From the NCBI GenBank assembly GCA_002339325.1, contig DDKK01000001.1:97894-161893 (forward strand): 64,000 bases of DNA. The letters run 5' to 3'. The translations under genes and the position numbers were made by a program. The notes beneath the pieces are model-generated. The model was not told the origin of the DNA, did no database searches, and was given only the letters and a program-made list of their open reading frames with translations. Source of the DNA: Nitrospiraceae bacterium UBA2600 (lineage in GTDB: Bacteria > Nitrospirota > Thermodesulfovibrionia > Thermodesulfovibrionales > Thermodesulfovibrionaceae). Below are positions 43,748 through 51,562 of this stretch, one piece after another (within the stretch, counting starts at the first letter, position 1; every line of letters starts with the position of its first letter).

Positions 43748-43864
43748 TCAGCTTAACATCATATTTGCTACGGCTTCAAGTTCATCCAAAACTTGTTTTA
43801 ATCTCTCAGGATTTTCATCTTCTACCATTATTCCCGAGTTTATCAGTTCATTTTTGTAACTCAT
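43748..43864 (-). CDS. possible 38-residue protein or gene fragment
   Basis: A short minus-strand frame with protein-like composition (ENPERLKQVLDELEAVANMM). No ribosome binding site is visible and the surrounding 43727-43944 interval is otherwise empty. It may be a leftover of a gene cut by the neighbouring elements. Confidence 0.3.
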   Translation of the reverse strand: MSYKNELINSGIMVEDENPERLKQVLDELEAVANMMLS

Positions 43865-43944
43865 TGAAAAAATTAGATTTCATTTTTAAAAATTGCAAAT
43901 TTTTATACAACAGGCTGGATAACTATTTGATCTTTATGCAGTTT

Positions 43945-44180
43945 TTATATTTGAAACTTTTCCTTCTCTGTTATATGTTCTGGCATGGCTACTTTCAAGG
44001 CTTTAAATAGTTCTCTGGCAACTTTGTCCATTTTGTTTCTTAAATAATACTGCACCCCATCTATGCTAAACTCTGTAAAGGTGATACTTCTTAGAGCTTG
44101 TCTTATTCTTTCTGCTGATACTTCTTGTGAAACTGCTTCCTCAAGCATTCTCATAAACAAAAACGATAAAAACACACGGC
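43945..44180 (-). pseudogene. C-terminal fragment of an IS1634/IS4-type transposase
   Basis: About 76 codons. The start VFLSFLFMRMLEEAV matches the VFxxFLA...LE segment near the C-terminus of IS1634-type transposases, and the rest (ERIRQALRSI, IDGVQYYL) is the normal tail down to the stop at 43945. The frame is cut at about 44180, where the next element begins, so the body of this transposase is lost. Confidence 0.6.
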
Positions 44181-45433
44181 GGTTATAATAGAATTGTGTC
44201 TATTAAATGGTTAATTTTAGATACTAGAAATGGGAAGGGCGTTAATGGGAAACAAAGATAATATACTAAAAAACAAAGGGAAAATAAAACAGAAGGAGGC
44301 ATATGAGAAGATGAAAGAGATGGGATTAGAGGGAATACTTGATGAGATATCAAAAGTTGACACACAGGAGGGACTAAGTTTCATTACAGCATTACTTTTA
44401 AATGAGCTTATGAAGAAAGAGAGGGAGATAAGGCTGAGGGAATCGATTGACAACAAGGCAAATGGGTTTTATGAGAGGCAGTTAGCCTGTTTTTTAGGCT
44501 CATTAGGACTTTCAGTACCGAGGGACAGGAAAGGAGAGTTTCGTCCCTCTATCCTGCCAGACAGATGGGAGAAAGCAGATGACTCATTTCAGGATTTTGT
44601 GCTCAATCTTGTTTTACAGAGTTACTCTCCTGGGAAGATAAAGGCCTTGCTACAGTCGATGAAACTTCCCTATTCAGCGGAGCAGATAGAAGAGATAAAG
44701 GAGGAGCTTTACAATAAGGCAAAGGAATTAAGGACAAGGGAGTTACCTGAGAATCTGTTTTGTCTTTTTATAGATGCCTATCACACAAGTATGAAAGATG
44801 AAGAAGTAGGCAGAGTAAAGAAAGCAGTGATTTATGTGGCAATAGGGATAGATTTAGAGGGAAGGAAAAGTTTAATGGGGTATTACATATATTGGGGGAG
44901 TGAGTCCAGAGAGGATTGGCTTGAGATACTGAATGACCTTATAAAGAGGGGGCTAAAGAGAGTAATGCTTATAGTGAGTGATGATTTTTCTGGATTAAGC
45001 TCAGCCATAGAGGCCCTTTTTCCTAATACAGACCATCAACTCTGCCTGATTCACATGCAGAGGAATCTTAAAAGGAACATGAGCAAAGGAGATGTTAAAG
45101 CTTTTCATGAGGAATTACAGATAATCAAAAGAATCAATGATTTTGACAAGGCAGTAGAACGATTTGAGGAACTCTGTAGAAAGTTTGAGAAGAAGTATCC
45201 AGCCTATATAAAGAGTCTAATAGCGAAGAAAGAGAGATATTTTCAGTATCTTAAGTATCCAGAAGGAGTAAGAAAGCATGTATACACGACTAACATTGTT
45301 GAGAACATAAACAGTAGGTTAGAGCTTGTAAGGACGAATACAGGGGGATATTTTCAATCAATGAGGACAGCAGAGGTAGCGATTTATGTGACCCTTAGCA
45401 GGATAGAGAAGACGAAATGGAGAAATCCAATGC
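44181..45433 (+). mobile_element. IS256-family element lacking its right end
   Basis: Carries a nearly full-length mutator-type transposase. The left boundary (about 44181) is inferred from the break in the IS1634-type fragment; I could not confirm its inverted repeat. The right end is replaced by the IS21 left terminus at 45434, so the right inverted repeat is missing and the element should be immobile. Confidence 0.55.
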
Positions 45434-45471
45434 TGAAAATTCTCACGAAAACTGACCCAGTTTTTTCATGA
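44230..45471 (+). CDS. IS256-family (mutator) transposase with an IS21-encoded tail
   Basis: 413 residues as read. LFIDAYHTSM (first Asp, near 180), IVSDDFSGL (second Asp, near 252), the family zinc-like signature CLIHMQRNL (near 275) and a Glu in the NIVENINSRLE region (near 365) are intact. The last dozen residues (from LKILTK) come from the IS21 inverted repeat rather than the native C-terminus. The true start may be the ATG at 44245 or 44311, the latter with AAGGAGG upstream. It is possibly active but cannot mobilise this copy. Confidence 0.75.
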   Translation: MGRALMGNKDNILKNKGKIKQKEAYEKMKEMGLEGILDEISKVDTQEGLSFITALLLNELMKKEREIRLRESIDNKANGFYERQLACFLGSLGLSVPRDRKGEFRPSILPDRWEKADDSFQDFVLNLVLQSYSPGKIKALLQSMKLPYSAEQIEEIKEELYNKAKELRTRELPENLFCLFIDAYHTSMKDEEVGRVKKAVIYVAIGIDLEGRKSLMGYYIYWGSESREDWLEILNDLIKRGLKRVMLIVSDDFSGLSSAIEALFPNTDHQLCLIHMQRNLKRNMSKGDVKAFHEELQIIKRINDFDKAVERFEELCRKFEKKYPAYIKSLIAKKERYFQYLKYPEGVRKHVYTTNIVENINSRLELVRTNTGGYFQSMRTAEVAIYVTLSRIEKTKWRNPMLKILTKTDPVFS

Positions 45472-45526
45472 AAATTGACCCACCCTTAGATTAAAATAAC
45501 CCCTAAAACAGGGGGGAAAGGAAAGG

Positions 45527-47014
45527 GTGATTAGCATGGAAGATTGGGTAACAATTAGAAATCTCAAAAAACACAATCCAAAGCTTGGCACAAGAGCTAT
45601 TGCTAAGCTTCTTGGAGTATCAAGAAACACTGTAAAAAGAGCTTTAAAAGGTGAGTGTTATCAAAACTATCAAAGAAAAAGCACTGTTTCTGACGAACTT
45701 ATTCCGTTTTATGATTTTATCAAGGAGTCCTATCTTTTTAAGAAACACAAAATCTCAGTAATAATTGAGAATTTAAGAAGTAAAGGGTTTAGAGGTTCGC
45801 CTTCAACTGTTTATCGTTACATTAATGAGAACTTTTCAGAACAAAAGGAGGATTTATCAAAAAGGACATTTCTCAGGTTTGAAACAGCACCTGCAGAACA
45901 GATGCAGTATGACTGGACAGAATACAAAGTAAACTTAGGTGACAGTGTTGTTAAAGTCTATTTTCACTGTTTGCTCTTTAGCTACAGTCGTTACAGAGTA
46001 TATGATATAAGTTTGGATAAAACACAGAGTAGTATTTTTACAGTAATGCAGGATGCATTTAATGAATTAGGGGGTGTCTGTAAAAGAATACAGGTAGACA
46101 ATGCAGCTCAGTTTATTTTTGATTCCCGAGTTAAGCATCCTCAATGGAATAATGCCTTTCTTTCCTTCTGTGGTTTTTATGGAATAACACCCACAAGGTC
46201 ACTGCCTTATCATCCCTGGAGCAAAGGTAAAGTAGAAAGCACTTTTTATTATCTTAGGGAACACTTCATAAAAAACAATACCTTTGAGTCAATAAAAGAC
46301 CTTTACATCAAGCTAAAAGAATTTCAAAACACGGTGAACAATAAAACACACAAAGGAATAAATGGTATACCTTCAGAGTTATTTAAAAGGTAAAAGGAGT
46401 TTTTGATAGAACTTCCTTGTGGAAGTATAAAAGACAGATTTAAACAAATAAGGAAAGTAACCCTTGACTGTTTAGTATCCTACAGGTCAAACAGATACTC
46501 AGTTCCCTATGCCTTTGCAGGTAAAACAGTATGGCTTCTACCTCACAAAGGAATAACATTAAAAATATACTCTCAACGAGGAAATCTAATTACAGAACAT
46601 CCTTTAAGTCTAAAGAAAGGACAGATAATAATAAACAAAACTCACTATAAAAACAAAATCTATGATGAAAACAGTAACTACATGAAACTTTCTCTTCTTT
46701 TCAAAGAAAGATTTAAGGAGTATGAAAAAGCAGAAGAATTCCTACAGACCCTTAAAAATCAAAGGATGATACAACCTAAGTATCATCTTGCAAAGATAAT
46801 GGATATACTGTCTTACTATGATAATGAAAGTTGTATCTCTGTAATGGATGAATGCTTTAGATACAGAAACTTCACCTTAAACTTCATAATAGCACTTATA
46901 TCAAAGAGAAAACCAAAACAAGACAATGTTTCATCTAATCCAAACTCACTCTTAAATAAATATCAAAACATTACCGAAATAAAAAGAAACTTAAAGGAGT
47001 ATAGCTTATGTTAA
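45527..47014 (+). pseudogene. istA: IS21 transposase IstA with an in-frame nonsense codon
   Basis: The frame is open from GTG 45527 (or ATG 45536) to TAA at 46391-46393, then continues in the same frame to 47014. The first part has the helix-turn-helix TRAIAKLLGVSRNTVKRAL and the catalytic residues in QYDWTEYKV, IQVDNAAQF and GKVEST. The second part has the conserved YRSNRYSVPY beta-barrel segment and C-terminal tail. Because no frameshift is involved, a single codon change to TAA splits the protein between the catalytic and C-terminal domains. Confidence 0.85.
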
Positions 47015-47814
47015 AAATAAAAGAGGATTTATTAAAGACAATAAAGTATTACTGTAAGGTACTGTCCATACCTTTAGTGGCAGAGATATATGAAAGAGAG
47101 GCAGAAGAAGCAGCAAGAACAAAGATAAGCTATCAACAATATCTTTATAATCTCCTTAAGTATCAAGTTAACTCAAGATGGGACAATTCAGTACAAAGGA
47201 GAATAAAGAAAGCCAGGTTTCCCTTTATAAAAACCATTGAAGAGTATGATTTCAGCTTTCAACCTAAGGTAGATGAAAAACTTATAAAGGGACTTAGTGA
47301 GTTAAATTTTCTTAGGGAAGGGAAAAACATAATCTTTGTGGGACCTCCTGGAGTAGGGAAAACTCATTTAGCAGTAGCCATAGGAGTTAAAGCAGCAATG
47401 GCAAGGAAAAGAGTGCTCTTTTTTACAGCAGAAGAACTGATACAGAATCTTATTTCAGAAGAATACTCAGGCAGACTTGCTCAGTATGTAGAAAGTCTAA
47501 GTAGAATAGACCTACTCATAATAGATGAACTTGGATATCTTGAAATAAACAAGAAAGCAGCAGCCTTATTTTTTAAGCTAATCTCAAAGAGATATGAGAA
47601 GACATCAACGATAATAACAACGAACAAACCCTTTGAAGAATGGGCAGAGATATTTGGAGATGAAGTGATAGCATCGGCAATACTTGATAGACTGCTACAT
47701 CACTGCTATCCCTTTTTCATAACAGGTAAAAGTTACAGAATGAAGGAGCTTTTTGAGAAAAAGGAGAAAGAAAGGATCAAAAATGATAAAATAGAGGTGG
47801 GTCAAAATTCATGA
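47008..47814 (+). CDS. istB: IS21 helper ATPase IstB
   Basis: 268 residues. AAA+ ATPase with Walker A GPPGVGKTHLAVAIG (about 111-125) and Walker B LLIIDELGYL (about 170-179), a DnaC-like fold that directs IstA to target DNA. It overlaps istA by 7 nt. The gene is intact even though istA has a stop codon. Confidence 0.9.
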   Translation: MLKIKEDLLKTIKYYCKVLSIPLVAEIYEREAEEAARTKISYQQYLYNLLKYQVNSRWDNSVQRRIKKARFPFIKTIEEYDFSFQPKVDEKLIKGLSELNFLREGKNIIFVGPPGVGKTHLAVAIGVKAAMARKRVLFFTAEELIQNLISEEYSGRLAQYVESLSRIDLLIIDELGYLEINKKAAALFFKLISKRYEKTSTIITTNKPFEEWAEIFGDEVIASAILDRLLHHCYPFFITGKSYRMKELFEKKEKERIKNDKIEVGQNS

Positions 47815-47824
47815 AAAAAACGGG

Positions 47825-48157
47825 TCAATTTTTATGAAAATTTTCACCTATAAAGCTCTTAACAACAAGATTGCCTGTTTTTTCAACTGTTTTCTTTATG
47901 TATTCATCGTTTGTAACAGCTCTTGCAGGATCAAAATATCCTTTGTTTATTAAAAGCCTTAATATATCATTCTTATTAATCCTCTTTGGATTGTAGTGAA
48001 TAAGAATGCTGCCAGTGATAAGATTTGTCTCTACAACACCTATTCCTTCTAATGTGCTTAAGGCCTTTCGGAGCTCAAACTCTGCCTTCTGATTATTCTT
48101 GAGCACGGGGCTCTTAATTCTTAATCTGCCAGGTATGTCATGAATATAAAATTTCAT
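47825..48157 (-). pseudogene. HMA2-domain protein truncated by IS21
   Basis: 110 residues from the ATG at 48157 (GGAGG 6 nt upstream; it overlaps the zinc-ribbon stop as ATGA). DIPGRLRIKSP (near 7) and LITGSILIHYNP (near 45) mark the HMA2 domain. The native sequence stops near VVKSFIG at 47847; the last six residues and the stop codon are encoded by the IS21 right repeat. The usual C-terminal hydrophobic part is missing. It is related to the intact protein at 39497-39955. Confidence 0.7.
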
Positions 48158-48432
48158 GTTACCCTCCATTTTTTGTATTCTTTACATAATGGATATCTTG
48201 AACATCTATATATTACAACTCCACCATTGCATCTCATGTATACATACATCTTGCTTCCGCATATCCGGCATAGAGGCCTTTTATCCTCTTTCTGCTCTCT
48301 AAAGGTAGTGAACTGTTTTTTACATACCAAACAAAGATATCTCTGCTTTCCAGATTTAATCCTTCCATACTTGTATATGGCCTCTGAATCACAGCGGGGA
48401 CATCTTACTGATATGTCATTTAAAACTTTCAT
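48154..48432 (-). CDS. zinc-ribbon protein (InsA-like)
   Basis: 92 residues with two zinc ribbons: CPRCDSEAIYKYG ... RYLCLVCKKQF (about 11-41) and CRICGSKMYVYMRC ... CSRYPLC (about 55-84). The first matches the InsA/transposase zinc-ribbon pattern (CPxC...K.G...G.QRY.C..C...F); the second resembles topoisomerase-type ribbons. It may be an orphan DNA-binding regulator of the HMA2 gene that it overlaps. TATAAA lies 9 nt before the ATG. Confidence 0.65.
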   Translation of the reverse strand: MKVLNDISVRCPRCDSEAIYKYGRIKSGKQRYLCLVCKKQFTTFREQKEDKRPLCRICGSKMYVYMRCNGGVVIYRCSRYPLCKEYKKWRVT

Positions 48433-48531
48433 CTACTCTAATTTATAAAAATTTAGTTACAGCATTGTTAAAAAAAGATTAAATTTCTGTTAAATTTTCA
48501 TATCTTCCAACCCAAGATTAATCAAAAATCT

Positions 48532-48568
48532 GTTACCAAAGTAAACAAAAAATGTTACTTTGGGTAAC
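48532..48568 (+). promoter_or_regulatory. GTTAC/GTAAC dyad, candidate activator site
   Basis: GTTACCAAAGTAA (48532-48544) is the near-exact inverse of TTACTTTGGGTAAC (48555-48568). A further GTTAC lies at 48554 within AAAATGTTACTTT, shared with the 33848 site. The dyad is centred about 99 nt before the predicted start site at 48649, the usual place for an enhancer-binding protein of sigma-54 promoters. Confidence 0.55.
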
Positions 48569-48622
48569 GCTTTCAAGTTGTCGGAATCGGATAACCCTAT
48601 AATTATCAGTATTTATCATGTG

Positions 48623-48637
48623 TGGCACAGGCTTTGC
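48623..48637 (+). promoter_or_regulatory. sigma-54 promoter, operon 2
   Basis: TGGCAC, 5 nt, TTGC: full match to the -24/-12 consensus, followed by T. The predicted start site is 48649, two nt before the ATG at 48651, so the mRNA should be leaderless. The longer reading frame beginning at 48618 would start inside this promoter and is rejected. Confidence 0.7.
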
Positions 48638-48650
48638 TCTAATGCTCAGT

Positions 48651-50552
48651 ATGGTTAAAATTATCGAAGATACAATAGAATTTTTAAAGTCTGTTCCTCC
48701 ATTTGAGTTTCTAAGCGATGAAGTTATTAATTCAGTAACTGTCAAAACATCTATGGAGTATTATCCAAGAGGGACACACATTTTACTTCAAGACGGTGCA
48801 CCAAGTGAGTTTTTATATGTCATAAAAAAAGGCGGAGTTAAGGTTTACCGAAGGATTGAAAATGAGGAAAACATAATCGACTACAGAAGCGAGGGTGATA
48901 GTTTTGGCTTTGTCTCTCTAATGAGTGGAGATAAGTCGAGAGCGAATGTTGTGGCCATTGATGACACCATATGTTACCTCATTCCCAAGGAAACTATCAT
49001 AAATCTAATAAATAAATATTCTGAAGTAAGGGACTTCTTTTTAAGGTCCTTCATGAATATTTATCTTGATAAGGGATACAGAGAAGAACAGACAAGAAAA
49101 ACCATAACGTATACGGTTGATAAAATTCTTTTTACCACTCCAGTAGAGGAAATTGCCACTAAAAATGTTATTTCCGTCCCTGAGAATACCTCCATAAGAG
49201 AAGGTGCAAAAATTATGTGTGAGAATTCAATAAGCTCTCTCATAATAATAGACCAAGAAGGAATACCCGTAGGAATAATAACAGATAAGGACTTAAGAAG
49301 AAAAGTTGTTGCTTCCGCAAGAAATGTTGATGAACCTATTAAAAACATAATGAGCTATCCAATTATAAAAATTGATGCCAAAGATTTCTGCTTCGAAGCC
49401 GTAGTAAAGATGCTTAAATACAACATTCACCATCTTTTAGTAATCAAAAATGGCAAAATAGAAGGAATTATAACAAATCACGATATAATGATGCTTCAGG
49501 GTCTTTCTCCTATAACTATTGTAAGAGACCTTGAAATTCAACAAACCGTAGAAGGTTTGATAAATACGGCTAAACAGGTAAACACGATAGTAGGAAACCT
49601 CATCAGTCAGGGAGCAAAGGCAAGCAATATTACAAGAATAATCACAGAGATTAATGACCGAATAGTTAGGAAAATCATCCAGTTTGCTGAAAGAGAGTTT
49701 GGACAGCCTCCTGTTCCATTTTGCTGGATTGCCTTAGGTTCAGAGGGTAGAAAGGAACAAACTTTTAAAACTGACCAAGATAATGCCTTAATCTATGCTG
49801 ACCCACCACCAGCCCAACAAGAAGCAGTTCAGAAGTATTTTTTGGAATTTACTGATTTTATCAAAGAGAATCTCCTCAGATGTGGTTTTCCATCCTGTCC
49901 TGGAGATATAATGGCGAGTAATCCTAAATGGTGTCAGCCTCTAAAGGTATGGAAAAAATATTTCTCGCAGTGGATTTATACTCCCAAAGGAGAAAATATA
50001 AATCTTTCTAATATATTTTTCGACTTTAGAGGAATCTATGGAGACTTATCATTAGAGGAAAACTTGCGAGACTATCTCTTAGGAGTAGTAAAAGACCAAA
50101 AAGTATTTCTCGGATACCTCGCAAATTTAGCAGTCAGAAATAAGCCTCCTCTTGGTTTCTTCAAAACCTTTGTAGTTGAAAAGAGCGGAGAACATAAAGA
50201 CAAGTTAAATCTAAAAATTAAGGGAATAGCACCAATAGTAGATATCATAAGACTTTTCAGCTTAGAGAAAGGTGTAAGAGAAACTTCAACTTTAGAGAGA
50301 ATAGAAGCCCTGAAAAGCAAACATACGGTCGTTAAAGACTATGCCGATGAGATAATTTATGCCTTTGAATTCCTAATGTTATTAAGAATGCAACATCAGT
50401 ATGAGCAGATTTTGCGAGGTAACATGCCTGATAATTTCATTGATCCCGAGTCATTGAGTAATCTTGAGAAAAAATTACTAAAGGATACTTTTCAGCTTAT
50501 ATCCAAATTGCAGGATATTTTAATAGAGAGATATAAGCTGATGATTATATAG
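48651..50552 (+). CDS. cNMP-binding/CBS/DUF294 nucleotidyltransferase-like signalling protein, copy 2
   Basis: 633 residues from the ATG at 48651, chosen because it aligns with the copy-1 N-terminus and lies 2 nt after the predicted sigma-54 start site. Domains are as in copy 1: cNMP-like (about 1-125), two CBS domains (about 155-285), GlnD-like core GSEGRKEQTFKTDQDNALIY (about 363-382) and DUF294 C-terminal domain. It opens operon 2, followed by the exonuclease, DUF485, ActP and AcsA, so it may adjust acetate uptake or activation to nucleotide status. That link is inference from context. Confidence 0.87.
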   Translation: MVKIIEDTIEFLKSVPPFEFLSDEVINSVTVKTSMEYYPRGTHILLQDGAPSEFLYVIKKGGVKVYRRIENEENIIDYRSEGDSFGFVSLMSGDKSRANVVAIDDTICYLIPKETIINLINKYSEVRDFFLRSFMNIYLDKGYREEQTRKTITYTVDKILFTTPVEEIATKNVISVPENTSIREGAKIMCENSISSLIIIDQEGIPVGIITDKDLRRKVVASARNVDEPIKNIMSYPIIKIDAKDFCFEAVVKMLKYNIHHLLVIKNGKIEGIITNHDIMMLQGLSPITIVRDLEIQQTVEGLINTAKQVNTIVGNLISQGAKASNITRIITEINDRIVRKIIQFAEREFGQPPVPFCWIALGSEGRKEQTFKTDQDNALIYADPPPAQQEAVQKYFLEFTDFIKENLLRCGFPSCPGDIMASNPKWCQPLKVWKKYFSQWIYTPKGENINLSNIFFDFRGIYGDLSLEENLRDYLLGVVKDQKVFLGYLANLAVRNKPPLGFFKTFVVEKSGEHKDKLNLKIKGIAPIVDIIRLFSLEKGVRETSTLERIEALKSKHTVVKDYADEIIYAFEFLMLLRMQHQYEQILRGNMPDNFIDPESLSNLEKKLLKDTFQLISKLQDILIERYKLMII

Positions 50553-50553
50553 A

Positions 50554-51246
50554 ATGTTTAGTTTACTCAAAAAGAAAAAACAAAAGGATACTATTGCTAA
50601 GCAGTTAATTAGCGAAACAGAGTTTGTAGTTGTAGATACAGAACTAACAGGGCTTAATGAATATAAAGACAACATCATAGCAATAGGTGCTATAAAAATG
50701 AAAGGCCGAACTATCAAGATAGGAGATGTTTTTTACAGAACCGTGAGTCCCTCAACTACCAAATTTCGTAAGGAAAGCATTATGATTCACAAAATTACAC
50801 CCTCCGAACTCGAAAAATGTCCAGAAATTGCACCAATTTTGAGGGAGTTTCTTAAGTTCTCAGAAAGTTGTTTGTTTATAGGTCACTGTCTCGATATAGA
50901 TTTAGCTTTTTTAAGGAAAGAGATAAAAAACCACCTAAAAGAAAATTTTAATCCTCTCGGGATTGATACCTTCCTAATCTACAAATGGCTTATTAGAAAG
51001 GGAGTATTACCTGAGAGTCTTGGCAATAAAAACACTCTTGAAGAGGTTGCTCTTTCTTTGGAAATCGACACACGGGAATTACATGATGCTTTGTCAGATG
51101 CATTTATTACCGCTCAAGTTTTCCAGAAACTACTTTTCTATCTTTCAGAGCTAAAAATTTTTACTATCGGTGAACTAATTGATATTGGCTCTGTAGAAAA
51201 TATTAACTTCAGGACAGTCTTAAAAAAAGAATCTTATTCATTTTAA
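50554..51246 (+). CDS. DnaQ-like 3'-5' exonuclease of the symporter operon, copy 2
   Basis: 230 residues, DEDDh motifs FVVVDTELTGLNE (about 24-36), GHCLDIDLAFLRKEI (about 110-124) and HDALSDAFITAQVF (about 175-188). Similar along its length to copy 1 at 33964, including the unusual LNE-KDxIIxIGAI start. It begins one base after the DUF294 stop. Repeated pairing of the exonuclease with the DUF294 protein and a symporter argues for a shared function other than replication. Confidence 0.8.
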   Translation: MFSLLKKKKQKDTIAKQLISETEFVVVDTELTGLNEYKDNIIAIGAIKMKGRTIKIGDVFYRTVSPSTTKFRKESIMIHKITPSELEKCPEIAPILREFLKFSESCLFIGHCLDIDLAFLRKEIKNHLKENFNPLGIDTFLIYKWLIRKGVLPESLGNKNTLEEVALSLEIDTRELHDALSDAFITAQVFQKLLFYLSELKIFTIGELIDIGSVENINFRTVLKKESYSF

Positions 51247-51262
51247 AGGAGGAGGTTAAAGG

Positions 51263-51562
51263 ATGATAAAGGAGAAAATTCTAAACACTCCCGAATTCAG
51301 AAAGCTCGTTAAAAGTAAAAATTCCATCTCTATTTTTCTTACCATACTGGAGCTTTTTGTTTATTTCGGATTTATTCTTCTTCTTGCTTATGGTAAAGAT
51401 TTTCTAAGCGCTAAATTTTACGGCTCTATTACCTTAGGAATTCCCATAGGTATTGGCGTAATTATCTTATCCTGGATTCTTACAGGAGTATACGTTACTT
51501 GGGCGAACAGAAGTTATGATGAAAAAGTGGCAGAAATAAGAGAAAAAGTGGGAGGCGAGTAA
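51263..51562 (+). CDS. DUF485 membrane protein (YjcH-like)
   Basis: 99 residues with two membrane segments (about 25-45 and 56-80). TPEFRKLVKSKN (about 9-20) is the DUF485 start. The family accompanies ActP acetate permeases. AAGGAGGAGG precedes the ATG. Its stop overlaps the actP start (TAATG). Confidence 0.88.
   Translation: MIKEKILNTPEFRKLVKSKNSISIFLTILELFVYFGFILLLAYGKDFLSAKFYGSITLGIPIGIGVIILSWILTGVYVTWANRSYDEKVAEIREKVGGE

Larger units (their letters stand above)
45434..47846 (+). mobile_element. IS21-family insertion sequence
   Basis: 2413 bp with TG...CA termini. The terminal inverted repeats of about 50 bp both begin TGAAAATT and contain GACCC, a T6 run and CATGAA, with a few mismatches and one indel. 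istA (broken) and istB overlap by 7 nt. No target-site duplication is seen: TGC precedes the left end and CCT follows the right end. The left flank is an IS256 transposase and the right flank is an HMA2 gene, so the element lies at a rearrangement breakpoint. Confidence 0.9.

Noticed and set aside
43765..44010. Plus-strand frame after tupC
   Set aside because: Low-complexity Leu/Phe-rich translation antisense to an IS1634-type transposase tail; no ribosome binding site.
48618..48650. Upstream in-frame extension of the DUF294 gene
   Set aside because: The extra codons lie inside the TGGCAC-N5-TTGC promoter and do not align with the paralogue at 37154.
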